A stretch of 64,000 nucleotides of DNA from Caulobacter sp. FWC2 (GTDB lineage: Bacteria; Pseudomonadota; Alphaproteobacteria; Caulobacterales; Caulobacteraceae). A model generated the notes under the pieces. The model made no database searches and was not told the origin of the DNA. It saw only the letters and a program-made list of their open reading frames with translations. The stretch spans positions 1,488,001 through 1,552,000 of the forward strand of contig NZ_PEBF01000001.1 of the NCBI RefSeq assembly GCF_002742625.1, read 5' to 3'. This document shows positions 33,759 to 43,061 of the stretch, piece by piece (position 1 is the first letter of the stretch; each line of letters opens with the position of its first letter). The position numbers and the translations under genes were made by a program.

Positions 33759-35261
33759 ATGGGCAGGCAGAGGCTCAGTTTCCTGCAGATCTGGAACATG
33801 TGCTTTGGCTTCTTCGGAATCCAGATCGGTTTCGGCCTGCAGAACGCCAACACCAGCCGCATCTTCCAGACTCTGGGCGTGGATGTGAACCACCTGGCGA
33901 TCCTGTGGATCGCCGCGCCGGCCACAGGCCTTCTAGTCCAGCCGATCATCGGTCATCTGTCCGACAAGACCTGGGGCCGCCTGGGCCGCCGCCGGCCTTA
34001 CTTCTTCTGGGGCGCGATCCTCACCACCCTGGCCCTGTTCGTCATGCCCAACGCCCCGGCGCTGTGGGTGGCGGCCGGCGCCCTGTGGCTGATGGACGCC
34101 TCGATCAACATCACCATGGAGCCGTTCCGGGCCTTCGTCGGCGACAACCTGCCCGACGAGCAGCGGGCGACCGGCTACGCCATGCAAAGCTTCTTCATCG
34201 GCCTGGGCGCCGTGCTGGCCTCGGCCCTGCCGTGGATGCTGACCAACTGGCTTCACGTGTCCAATACGGCCCCGGCGGGGCAGATCCCCGACGCTGTGCG
34301 GATCGCCTTCTATGCCGGCGGCGCGGTCCTGCTTCTCGCCGTGATGTGGACGGTGTTCACCACCAAGGAATACTCGCCCGAGCAGCTTGAATCGTTCGAG
34401 GCGGCCGAGTTCGACAACGGCGTCCACGAAAACCCCGAGCCCTCGGTCAACGCCTACATCGGCCTGGCTCTGGGCGGCTTGCTAGGCGGGCTGGCCCTGG
34501 CCCTGATCGTCTGGGCCGCGAAGCTGGAGAAGGAGCTCTATGTCCTGGCCGGCCTGCTGGCCGTGTTCGGCGTGGCGGGGATCGTCGGCGTCCGCCTCAA
34601 GCGGCGCGGCATGACGCAGAACGGCTTTTCCGAAGTGCTGGACGACTTCTTCCGCATGCCCAAGACCATGCGACAGCTGGCGGTGGTGCAGTTCTTCTCG
34701 TGGTTTGGCCTGTTCGCCATGTGGATCTACACGACGCCCGCCGTGGCGGCGGTCCACTTCCACGCCGTCGACGCCACGTCCAAGGCCTACAATACGGGCG
34801 CGGACTGGGTCGGCGTGCTGTTCGCCGTCTACAACGGCGTCGCGGCCCTGGCGGCCCTGGTCATCCCGCTGATGGTCAAGGCGACCAGCCGCAAGGTCAG
34901 CCACGCCGTCTGCCTTTTGCTCGGCGCCCTGGGCCTGCTGTCGTTCCTGCTGATCCGCCAGCCGGGGATGCTGTGGATCGGCATGATCGGCGTCGGCTTC
35001 GCCTGGAGCTCGATCCTGTCGGCGCCGTACTCGATCCTGGCCGGCGCTCTGCCCGCCCGGAAGATGGGCGTCTATATGGGCATCTTCAATTTCTTCATCG
35101 TCATCCCGCAGCTGCTGGCCGCGACGGTGCTGGGCCTGCTGCTGAGGAGCTTCTTCGGCGGCCAGGCGATCAACGCCCTGGTGCTGGGCGCCGCATCCTT
35201 CGCCATCGCCGCCGCCACGACTTTCCTCGTCCGCGACCGTGTCGGCGGCGAGCCCGCCTGA
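33759..35261 (+). CDS. malY: MFS sugar transporter, maltose/maltodextrin type
   Basis: Inner-membrane import of maltose or maltodextrin. The 500-residue protein has 12 predicted membrane segments, the family loop motif GHLSDKTWGRLGRRRPYFFWG between helices 2 and 3, and a second half beginning with RMPKTMRQLAVVQFFSWFGLFAMW. This is the glycoside-pentoside-hexuronide/SUC-type branch seen in sugar-use loci of Caulobacter and related bacteria. GGCGGAGGA precedes the ATG. It is followed 38 bases later by the glucoamylase gene. The 281 bases upstream carry TGCAAA motifs (near 33460-33480 and 33556-33564). Confidence 0.88.
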   Translation: MGRQRLSFLQIWNMCFGFFGIQIGFGLQNANTSRIFQTLGVDVNHLAILWIAAPATGLLVQPIIGHLSDKTWGRLGRRRPYFFWGAILTTLALFVMPNAPALWVAAGALWLMDASINITMEPFRAFVGDNLPDEQRATGYAMQSFFIGLGAVLASALPWMLTNWLHVSNTAPAGQIPDAVRIAFYAGGAVLLLAVMWTVFTTKEYSPEQLESFEAAEFDNGVHENPEPSVNAYIGLALGGLLGGLALALIVWAAKLEKELYVLAGLLAVFGVAGIVGVRLKRRGMTQNGFSEVLDDFFRMPKTMRQLAVVQFFSWFGLFAMWIYTTPAVAAVHFHAVDATSKAYNTGADWVGVLFAVYNGVAALAALVIPLMVKATSRKVSHAVCLLLGALGLLSFLLIRQPGMLWIGMIGVGFAWSSILSAPYSILAGALPARKMGVYMGIFNFFIVIPQLLAATVLGLLLRSFFGGQAINALVLGAASFAIAAATTFLVRDRVGGEPA

Positions 35262-35299
35262 TCCTTCCCTTTCCCTTCCAGCCTGACGAGGTCCTCGCC

Positions 35300-37618
35300 A
35301 TGCGCCGCCTGAAACTTCTCGCCCTGGCCTCGGCCGCCGCCTTCACCGCCAGCGCGGCGCAGTCCGCGCCGGCCACGACCTGGGCCTATTCCGCCAAGAC
35401 CGGGGTTGGCGCGTCGTACGAGGCCTATGTTGACGGCGCCTACAAGGCCGGCGGCAAGACCGGGGCGGTGTCCAAGGTCTGGTTCTCGATCGCCGACGGC
35501 GTGCTGACAGAGACCATGTACGGCCTGATCCACGAAGCCCAGATCAAGCAGATGCGCATCGCCGTTGAGACCACGACGGGCCTGGCGGTCGAGGGCGCGG
35601 ACACCACGTCGAAGACCGAATATCTGCACCTCGACGGCATGGGTCGTCCGCTGTCGCCGGCCTACAAGATCACCACCACCGACAAGCAGGGTCGCTTCGT
35701 CATCGAGAAGCGGATCTTCACCGATCCCGACCGCAACAGCCTGTTCGTGCGGGTGACCGTCAAGGCGCTGAAGGGCGCCGTGACGCCGACCCTGGTGCTG
35801 GAGCCGCACATGGCCAACACCGGCGGCGGCGATACGGGCGCGGCCTCGGCGGCGGCGCTGACCGCCTTCGAGGGCAAGGCGTTCCTCAGCCTGAAGGGTA
35901 CCAAGCCCTTCGCCAAGGCCTCCGCCAGCGTGCTGAAGGACAATGACGCGCTGTTGAGCTTGAAGGCCGCGACGGCTTCGGCCAAGGGCGCCATCGTGCT
36001 GACCGGCCAACTGCCAACCGTGGCCAAGGAAGCGACCTTCGACTTCGCCATCGGCTTCGGCCCCGACGCCAAGGCCGCAGACGCGACGGTCGCCGCCACG
36101 TTGAAGACCGGTTATGCCGAGGTGCTGGCCCGCTACAATGGCGAGGGCGCGCGGGTGGGCTGGGAAGATTATCTGGCCTCGCTGACCGAGCTGCCGCGCC
36201 TGCGCGAAGCGTCCGAAGACGGCGGCAAGCTGGTCCAGGCCTCGGCCTTGATGCTGAAGGTTCAGGAGGACCGCACCCACGCCGGCGCCCTGATCGCCTC
36301 GCTGTCCAACCCGTGGGGCGACACGGTCGACGCGACCCAGTCCTCGACCGGCTACAAGGCCGTTTGGCCGCGCGACTTCTATCAGTGCGCCATGGCCCTG
36401 GCGGCCCTGGGCGACAAGGAGACGCCGCTGGCGGCCTTCCAATACCTGCCCACGGTGCAGGTCGGGGCCAAGACGCCGGGCAATACGGGCGACGGCGGCT
36501 GGTTCCTGCAGAAGTCGCATGTCGACGGCGCGCCCGAATGGGTCGGCGTCCAGCTCGATCAGACCGCCATGCCGATCATGCTCGGCTGGAAGCTCTGGAA
36601 GCTGGGCTGGCTGTCCGACGCGGACCTAAAGACCTTCTATGGCAAGATGCTGAAGCCCGCCGCCGACTTCCTGGCCAAGGGCGGCAAGGTCGACCTGGGC
36701 TGGAACCACAGCACGATCACCCCGCCGTTCACCCAGCAGGAGCGCTGGGAAGAGCAGGGCGGCTATTCGCCCTCGACGACCGCCGCCGTGATCGCGGGTC
36801 TGGTCGTGGCCGGCGACATCGCCGAGGCCGCTGGCGACACGGCGTCCGCGCAGACCTATCGCAAGACCGCCGACGACTATTCCAGCAAGGTCGAGGCGCG
36901 CATGGTCACGACCAAGGGCGCGTTCGGCGACGGCCACTATTATCTGCGTCTCAACAGCGACCAGGACCCGGACAACAAGAGCCCGGTCGAGGAACGCAAC
37001 GGCCAGGCAGCGGTCCCCGAGGACCAGATGCTGGACGCCGGCTTCTTGGAGCTGGTCCGCTACGGCGTGCGCCGCGCCGACGATCCGGCCGTCGTCGCGA
37101 CCCTGCCCAAGCTGGACGACGAGTCGATGCAGGATCTCCATCGCGTCCGCTACAGCTTCACGTTCCCGGGTGTCGAGGGCAGCTTCCCCGGCTGGCGGCG
37201 CTACGGCGTCGACGGCTATGGCGAGGACATCAAGAGCGGCGCCAACTACGGCGCGGGCGGCAAGATGGCGCCGGGTCAGCGCGGTCGCGTGTGGCCCATC
37301 TTCACCGGCGAGCGCGGCCACTACGAACTGGCTCTCGCCGGTGTTTCGGGCAAGCCTGACGCGACGTCCATCAAGAGGATCCGCGACACCTATGTCCGCG
37401 CCATGGAGCTGTTCGCGAACGAAGGCCTGCTGATCCCCGAACAGGTCTGGGATGGCGTCGGCGCCGACAGCCCGCACGGCTACACGCGAGGCGAGGGCAC
37501 CGATAGCGCCACGCCGCTGGCCTGGAGCCACGCCGAATACGTCAAGCTGCTGCGCTCGGTCAGCGACGGCCAGGTCTGGGACAGCTACGCCCCCGTGAAG
37601 GCGCGCTTCTCACGCTAA
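35300..37618 (+). CDS. Exported glucoamylase, GH15
   Basis: Releases glucose from non-reducing ends of starch-type polymers in the periplasm or outside the cell. The 772-residue product has a signal peptide (AFTASAAQSA), an N-terminal beta-sandwich domain (about 30-290, KVWFSIADGVLTETMYG) and an (alpha/alpha)6 catalytic domain. Catalytic-domain motifs are TGYKAVWPRDFYQCAMALAA, QERWEEQGGYSPST with the general acid Glu, and IPEQVWDG with the general base Glu. The arrangement matches bacterial glucoamylases. It is the last gene of the transporter operon. Confidence 0.92.
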   Translation: MRRLKLLALASAAAFTASAAQSAPATTWAYSAKTGVGASYEAYVDGAYKAGGKTGAVSKVWFSIADGVLTETMYGLIHEAQIKQMRIAVETTTGLAVEGADTTSKTEYLHLDGMGRPLSPAYKITTTDKQGRFVIEKRIFTDPDRNSLFVRVTVKALKGAVTPTLVLEPHMANTGGGDTGAASAAALTAFEGKAFLSLKGTKPFAKASASVLKDNDALLSLKAATASAKGAIVLTGQLPTVAKEATFDFAIGFGPDAKAADATVAATLKTGYAEVLARYNGEGARVGWEDYLASLTELPRLREASEDGGKLVQASALMLKVQEDRTHAGALIASLSNPWGDTVDATQSSTGYKAVWPRDFYQCAMALAALGDKETPLAAFQYLPTVQVGAKTPGNTGDGGWFLQKSHVDGAPEWVGVQLDQTAMPIMLGWKLWKLGWLSDADLKTFYGKMLKPAADFLAKGGKVDLGWNHSTITPPFTQQERWEEQGGYSPSTTAAVIAGLVVAGDIAEAAGDTASAQTYRKTADDYSSKVEARMVTTKGAFGDGHYYLRLNSDQDPDNKSPVEERNGQAAVPEDQMLDAGFLELVRYGVRRADDPAVVATLPKLDDESMQDLHRVRYSFTFPGVEGSFPGWRRYGVDGYGEDIKSGANYGAGGKMAPGQRGRVWPIFTGERGHYELALAGVSGKPDATSIKRIRDTYVRAMELFANEGLLIPEQVWDGVGADSPHGYTRGEGTDSATPLAWSHAEYVKLLRSVSDGQVWDSYAPVKARFSR

Positions 37619-37743
37619 AGGGCAGGCATCCAGGGTGCGCGGATTGTCGCACCCAAGGGTGTTCCCTGCATGGTTAACGCGCCCTTTAGGATTCGGCCGC
37701 GAGAGATGGCCAATCGCCCTTCTCGCGGCCGGAGACCTCTCAA

Positions 37744-40092
37744 ATGACCGCCTTCCGTCGTTTGACCATCGCCTGGAAATTGATCCTGGTGGCGGGTCTG
37801 GCGATCGGCTTCCTGCTCATCGCCGCGGCGGTGGCGGTGTCGTCGCACACCAGCGCGATCGTCTCGGGCCTGACCAACCAGTATGCCGACGCGGTCGGCG
37901 GGGAAGCGATCGACCAGGTCAGGACGGATATCGCCTCGGCGGCGGCCGCGTCGCGGGCCATGCGGGGTTCTATCGCCGCCGCGCACGAGGCGGGCCTGAT
38001 CGAGCGCGACAAGTTCATGGCCATCGTCAAGCCGAACGCCCTGGCGACCACCAGCGTCATGGGCGCCTGGTTCATGGCCGAGCCCAACGCGCTTGACGGC
38101 AAGGACGCCGAGCACATCGCCGACGCGGCCACAGCGTCCAACAAGGATGGTCGTTTCTCGGTCTACTGGGTGAACAACGGCGGCCGGCCGTCCCTGGAGC
38201 TGCAATCCGACGGCACCGACTTCGCCGAGGACTATTATACCCTGACCGCCAAGAGCGGACAGCCCAGCCTGACCGAACCCTATTTTGACAGCATCGGCGG
38301 CGCCAACGTGGCCATGACCTCGGTGGCCTATCCGGTGCTGTCGGGCGGCAAGCTGATCGGCGTTGCCGGTCTGGACATGTCACTGGACAATCTTTCCAAC
38401 GCCCTGGGCAAGCTGCGCCCACTAGGTGGCGGCCGGGTCATGCTGCTGTCGTCCAACGGCCAGTGGGTGGCCCACCCTGACGCCCAGCAGCGCATGAAGC
38501 CCTATGCCGACGCCGACGCCCAAGCGGTTCGCGCGGTGCTGGCCGGCGGTCCGGCCATAGAGGTCAAGGGCGTGAAGGACGGAGACGTGGCGATGATCCG
38601 CATCGTCCGTCCGATCGCCATCCCGGACCTGAACACCACCTGGGCCCTGGTCATGGACGTGCCGACGGCCGCCATCACCGGTCCGGCCGACCGCCTGGCC
38701 AAGATCCTGTTCATCGGCGGCCTGATGATCACCGCCGCCGTGCTGGCCGCGCTGTTCTTCGCCAGCGCCGCCCTGGTCAAGAAGCCGCTGACGGGCCTCA
38801 CCCGCAGCGTCGATAAGCTGAGCGCCGGCCGCTACGACGAGGCCGTTCCCGGCATCGACGGCGGTGACGAGATCGGCGCCATCGCCCGGGCCCTGGATGG
38901 TTTCCGTCACGACCTGGCCGACGGCCAGCGCCGGCGGTCCGAGCAGGAGGCCGAGCGCGCCGCCGCCGAGATCGAGCGAAAGCGCCACGAGCAGGAAGCC
39001 CAGGCCTTCGCGGCCGCCCAGGCCAAGGCGGTCTCCAGCCTTGGCGAAGGCATGGAGCGCCTGGTCGACGGCGACCTGATCTGGCGCATGCGCGAAGACG
39101 AATTCCAGGGCGAAGCGGTGAAGATGCCGCGCGACTTCAACGCCGCCGTCGAGAGCCTGCAGGCGACCATGGCCGGCATCCTGACCGCCGCCCGCAGCAT
39201 CCGTGGCGGCTGCGCCGAGATCAGCAGCGCCGCCGACGATCTCTCGCAGCGGACGGAACGGCAGGCAGCCGGCCTGGAGCAGACCGCCGCCGCCCTCGAT
39301 CAGATCACCGCCACGGTGAAGCGCAGCTCGGAGGGCGCCGAGCGCGCCCGCCAGGTGACGATCAGCGCCAAGGCCGCAGCCGAACGCAGCGGCGCGGTGG
39401 TCAAGGAAGCCGTCCAGGCCATGGGCGGCATCGAGAAGTCCTCGCAGTCGATCACCCAGATCATCGGCGTCATCGACGAGATCGCCTTCCAGACCAACCT
39501 CCTGGCGCTGAACGCCGGCGTCGAGGCCGCGCGCGCCGGTGACGCCGGTCGTGGCTTCGCGGTCGTCGCTCAGGAAGTGCGGGCCCTGGCCCAGCGCTCG
39601 GCCGACGCGGCCAAGGAGATCAAGGGCCTGATCCGCGCCTCCAGCGACGAGGTCGGCAAGGGCGTCAAGCTGGTCGGCGAGACCGGCGAGACCCTGGCGC
39701 AGATCCTCACCCAGGTGGCCGAGATCAACGAGCTGGTCGGCGAGATCGCCTCGTCCTCCAAGGAGCAGGCCGTGGGCCTGGCCGAGGTGAACCAGGCCGT
39801 GAACCAGATGGACCAGGTCACCCAGCAGAACGCCGCGATGGTCGAGCAGTCGACGGCCGCCAGCCACGCGCTCTCGACCGAAGCGGCCGAACTGGAACGC
39901 CTGATCGGCCGCTTTCAGGTCGGCGCCGTGGTCCACGAACTGCCCGCCCGCGCCGAGCGCCGCCCAGCGGCTCCCGCCGCGCGTCCGGCGGCGGCTCCGA
40001 CCCGCGAGAGCTTCCGTCAGCGCTACGTGCAGGGGGCGAACGCTTTGAAGGTCCAGCCGAACTCGCGTCCGGGCGAGTGGGAAGAGTTCTGA
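37744..40092 (+). CDS. Methyl-accepting chemotaxis protein with Cache sensor domain
   Basis: A 782-residue chemoreceptor. A membrane segment (about 13-35) is followed by a periplasmic dCache-like sensor (about 36-315, with VYWVNNGGRPSLELQ and LIGVAGLDMSLDNL), a second membrane segment (about 320-345), HAMP (about 346-400) and the signalling hairpin with the tip motif IDEIAFQTNLLALNAGVEAARAGD. The C terminus ends GEWEEF, like the CheR/CheB tethering pentapeptide (NWETF type), so it may be a high-abundance receptor. It follows the maltodextrin genes but has its own promoter region of 125 bases; the ligand is unknown. Confidence 0.92.
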   Translation: MTAFRRLTIAWKLILVAGLAIGFLLIAAAVAVSSHTSAIVSGLTNQYADAVGGEAIDQVRTDIASAAAASRAMRGSIAAAHEAGLIERDKFMAIVKPNALATTSVMGAWFMAEPNALDGKDAEHIADAATASNKDGRFSVYWVNNGGRPSLELQSDGTDFAEDYYTLTAKSGQPSLTEPYFDSIGGANVAMTSVAYPVLSGGKLIGVAGLDMSLDNLSNALGKLRPLGGGRVMLLSSNGQWVAHPDAQQRMKPYADADAQAVRAVLAGGPAIEVKGVKDGDVAMIRIVRPIAIPDLNTTWALVMDVPTAAITGPADRLAKILFIGGLMITAAVLAALFFASAALVKKPLTGLTRSVDKLSAGRYDEAVPGIDGGDEIGAIARALDGFRHDLADGQRRRSEQEAERAAAEIERKRHEQEAQAFAAAQAKAVSSLGEGMERLVDGDLIWRMREDEFQGEAVKMPRDFNAAVESLQATMAGILTAARSIRGGCAEISSAADDLSQRTERQAAGLEQTAAALDQITATVKRSSEGAERARQVTISAKAAAERSGAVVKEAVQAMGGIEKSSQSITQIIGVIDEIAFQTNLLALNAGVEAARAGDAGRGFAVVAQEVRALAQRSADAAKEIKGLIRASSDEVGKGVKLVGETGETLAQILTQVAEINELVGEIASSSKEQAVGLAEVNQAVNQMDQVTQQNAAMVEQSTAASHALSTEAAELERLIGRFQVGAVVHELPARAERRPAAPAARPAAAPTRESFRQRYVQGANALKVQPNSRPGEWEEF

Positions 40093-40175
40093 CCTGCAAG
40101 CGGCGCATGAGGTCCTGGCGTCGAGGTCGTTAGACCGGGTACTCCTTGGACCCAAGGTCTATCCCCGGAGCGCCG

Positions 40176-41267
40176 ATGTCGACGAAGTCCTGGCTCGTTT
40201 CCCTGCCGATCCTGGCGCTGGCCGCGTCGAGCGCGCTGGCCCAGACAGCGCCGACCGTGAAGTCGGTGGGCGACGGCTATCAGTTGAGCCAGGGTCTTGA
40301 GGACTTCTACGACACCGCGTTCGTGATGAAGGACGCCAAGACCGGCAAGCCCCGCGTGGTCAGCTTCGCCGAGGCCGCTGAACTGCTTTCGGGCTACGAC
40401 GTCGTGTTCTTCGGCGAGAGCCACCGCCATCCCGGCGTGCATCTGCAGCAACAGAAGCTGTTCCGGGCGCTGGTCGCCAAGAACCCACGCTACATCCTGT
40501 CGCTGGAGCAGTTCGAGCGCGACATCCAGCCGGTGGTCGACGCCTATCTGGCTGGCAAGGTCGGTGAGAACGCCCTGAAGGAAAAGGGCCGGGCCTGGGA
40601 CAATTATCCGACCTCTTACCGGCCGCTGGTCGAGTTCGCTCGCACGCATGGCCTGCCCGTGGTGGCCGCCGAGGCGCCGACCTGGGCGATCTCGTGCATT
40701 GGCCAATGGGGGCCCGAGATCCTCAGCCAGTTCACGCCCGAAGAGCGGGGCTGGGTCGCCCGCGATCTCAATCCGGGGACCGGCGCCTATCGGGCCAAGT
40801 ACATGCGCTTCCAGTCGGGCGCCTCTGCCCATGGCGGCGGCGCCAGCCAGTCGCCCGAGGCGCTGCTCAAGGCCGAGCGCAGCCTGGCCGGCCAGACCGC
40901 CCGCGACGACACCATGGCCGAGGCCATCTCTTTGGCGCTGAGAGCCCATCCGGGCTCAAAGGTCCTGCACCTCAACGGCAATTTCCACAGCGCCGCCTTC
41001 CTGGGAACCGTCGAGCGGCTGAAGCTGCGCGATCCCGCCCTCAAGATCGCGGTCATCGATCCCCTCGAGGTGGACGACGCCAAGACGCCGGCCTTCAAGG
41101 CCTCGGACCTGGAAAACGGCACGCTGATCCAGCTGATCTATCCGAGCCCGCCGGCTTTCGTGGACGGCGAGGACACCAGCGAATGGGTTCGAGGCCTGAT
41201 GGCCAAGCGCAAGGCCAGCACCTGCAAATACGCGCCGCCGGGGACCGTGGAGCCCGCCAAGCCTTAA
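40176..41267 (+). CDS. ChaN-family (DUF399) exported protein
   Basis: A 363-residue exported protein of the ChaN/haem-binding-uptake family. The signal peptide ends near ALAQ. Family features are VVFFGESHRHPGVHLQQQKLFRAL, LSLEQFERDIQPVVDAYL and a C-terminal HLNGNFHSAAF motif. In Campylobacter ChaN binds haem; here only the fold is implied. CCGGAG precedes the ATG at 40176. The ends of the gene are separated by about 50-80 bases from both neighbours on the same strand. Confidence 0.8.
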   Translation: MSTKSWLVSLPILALAASSALAQTAPTVKSVGDGYQLSQGLEDFYDTAFVMKDAKTGKPRVVSFAEAAELLSGYDVVFFGESHRHPGVHLQQQKLFRALVAKNPRYILSLEQFERDIQPVVDAYLAGKVGENALKEKGRAWDNYPTSYRPLVEFARTHGLPVVAAEAPTWAISCIGQWGPEILSQFTPEERGWVARDLNPGTGAYRAKYMRFQSGASAHGGGASQSPEALLKAERSLAGQTARDDTMAEAISLALRAHPGSKVLHLNGNFHSAAFLGTVERLKLRDPALKIAVIDPLEVDDAKTPAFKASDLENGTLIQLIYPSPPAFVDGEDTSEWVRGLMAKRKASTCKYAPPGTVEPAKP

Positions 41268-41317
41268 ACCGCGCCGCCCCCTCTGACATCCGCCGCCGGC
41301 CGCGCTATATCCCCGCC

Positions 41318-41812
41318 ATGGCCGAAGCGTTCAACGACATCACCCTCTCCGCCGACAAGGCGACCCGCTATGCCGAGGTCGCCGACGAGATCGCGTCCGT
41401 GCTGGACGGCGAGCCCAACGTCACCGCCCGCATGGCGACGGTGGCCTCGATGCTGGCCAACAGCTTCGACCACTATTTCTGGACCGGCTTCTATGTCGTG
41501 GATCCCACCAAGGAACGCGAACTGGTGGTCGGGCCTTACCAGGGCACGCTGGGCTGCCTGCGCATCGCCTACGGGCGCGGCGTCTGTGGCGCGGCGGCGG
41601 CGACCGGCCAGACCCAGCTTGTGCCGGATGTCCACGCCTTCCCGGGTCACATCGCCTGCGACAGCCGCTCGGAGAGCGAGATCGTCGTGCCGGTCTTCGG
41701 TCCGGACGGCCAGTTGATCGCGGTGTTCGACGTCGACTCCGACAAGCCGGCCTCGTTCGACGCCACCGACCAGCTGTGGCTGGAGAAAATCCTCAAGACC
41801 ACGTTTGCATAG
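41318..41812 (+). CDS. msrC: Free methionine-(R)-sulfoxide reductase (GAF domain)
   Basis: Repairs free Met-R-sulfoxide using thioredoxin. The 164-residue GAF-domain protein has the three conserved cysteines in order: QGTLGCLRIAYGRGVCG and HIACDSRSESEIV. It also has FYWxGFY-like FWTGFYVV and the closing VFDVDSDKPASFDATDQLWLE. Length is normal for fRMsr. The start at 41318 matches the family; upstream codons belong to a frame overlapping the previous gene. The symbol follows E. coli usage. Confidence 0.9.
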   Translation: MAEAFNDITLSADKATRYAEVADEIASVLDGEPNVTARMATVASMLANSFDHYFWTGFYVVDPTKERELVVGPYQGTLGCLRIAYGRGVCGAAAATGQTQLVPDVHAFPGHIACDSRSESEIVVPVFGPDGQLIAVFDVDSDKPASFDATDQLWLEKILKTTFA

Positions 41813-41909
41813 GCTGGGCGCCACCCTGTCGGGAACCCTTCCCATGGCCCGCTGATTGCAGGCCCCGGTCCATCTTTCCCTAACCCGAGCCGGAGTAGGA
41901 CAGGTGGAC

Positions 41910-43061
41910 ATGTTGGACGTCGAGACCCTGCACCCGAGCCTGCTGAGCGCCGAAGACGTGGCGCTGTGGCGGAGTCTGGCCGCCGCTCAGGCGGGCTTCG
42001 GCAATCCGTTGCTGGGTCCTGACTTCGCGCAAGCCATTGGAAGTGTTCGCGAAGATGCCCGCGTCGCGGTGGTTCGCCGCGCCGGCCAGACCCTGGGCTT
42101 CCTGGCCTATCACCGTCGCCCCGGCGGCCTGGCGCGACCGATCGGCTCGCCGCTGTCGGACTATCACGGCCTGGTGGCGCGTCCCGATGCGGGACTTGAT
42201 CTGGGACAGGTGCTGCGCGCCGCCGACATCTCGGTGTTCCGCTATACCGGCCTCATCGATCCGAACGGCCTGTTCCCGGCCTCGCCGGAGACCGATCGCA
42301 CGGCCTATCTGATCGACCTCTCCGGCACGACCGCCGAGGCCTATCTCGAGGCCATCCGCGCCGCGAGCCCCAAGAAGATCAAGAACTACAGGCGCCTGGA
42401 CAACAAGCTGGACCGCGAAGTCGGACCCGTGCGCCTGGTCGCCGGCGACGTCTCGCGCGAGGCTTTCAACCAGCTGATCGACTGGAAGCGCGAGCAGCTG
42501 GAGCGCACCGGCGCCCACGACTTCCTGCGCGCCGACTGGACCCGCGAGCTGATCGCCGACCTGTTCGCGCGCCGCTCGGGCGACTTCCGCGGGCTGATGA
42601 TCAACCTCTATGCCGGCGACACGCTGATCGGCGGTCACTTCGGCGTCCGCCTGGGCGATGTCTATCACCCGTGGATCGCCTCGACCTCCCCCGAGCACGC
42701 CGCCTGGTCGCCGGGCCAGATCTTCTTCCTGCGCGCCATCGCGGCGATGCCGCAACTAGGTCTCAGCCGCTACGACCTTGGTCCCGGCCATGACCACTAC
42801 AAGCGCGCCTACGGCCTCAACACCGTGACGATCGGCGAGGGCGCGGCGACGGCGGCCACGATCGGCGGGCGCATGGCGCTGTCGATCGAGAACGCCTGGG
42901 CGATGGCAGGCGCCCATGGCGCGGGTCCGGTCGGGCGCCTGCGCCGTCGGATGGACGCCATCGCCACCACCGAACTGACCATGTCCGGCCGCGTGCGCGA
43001 CTTCGTCGGGGCCGTGGCCTCGCGAGCGCATCGTCGCCAGGGGGACCATCCGGAGGCCTGA
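41910..43061 (+). CDS. GNAT-like acyltransferase (Acetyltransf_6 / HfsK-like)
   Basis: A 383-residue protein of the CelD/FemAB-like GNAT group: GFLAYHRRPGGLARPIGSPLSDYHG at the N terminus, KKIKNYRRLDNKLDRE in the middle, and IGGHFGVRLGDVYHPWIAS ... YDLGPGHDHYKRAYG in the C-terminal acyltransferase half. Members act in polysaccharide assembly, including HfsK in holdfast modification. The ATG at 41910 has AGGA nine bases upstream; a GTG at 41904 is too close to it. The stop overlaps the ATG of the glycosyltransferase gene by one base, so the two are translationally coupled. Acetylation of a surface polysaccharide is inferred from context. Confidence 0.8.
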   Translation: MLDVETLHPSLLSAEDVALWRSLAAAQAGFGNPLLGPDFAQAIGSVREDARVAVVRRAGQTLGFLAYHRRPGGLARPIGSPLSDYHGLVARPDAGLDLGQVLRAADISVFRYTGLIDPNGLFPASPETDRTAYLIDLSGTTAEAYLEAIRAASPKKIKNYRRLDNKLDREVGPVRLVAGDVSREAFNQLIDWKREQLERTGAHDFLRADWTRELIADLFARRSGDFRGLMINLYAGDTLIGGHFGVRLGDVYHPWIASTSPEHAAWSPGQIFFLRAIAAMPQLGLSRYDLGPGHDHYKRAYGLNTVTIGEGAATAATIGGRMALSIENAWAMAGAHGAGPVGRLRRRMDAIATTELTMSGRVRDFVGAVASRAHRRQGDHPEA

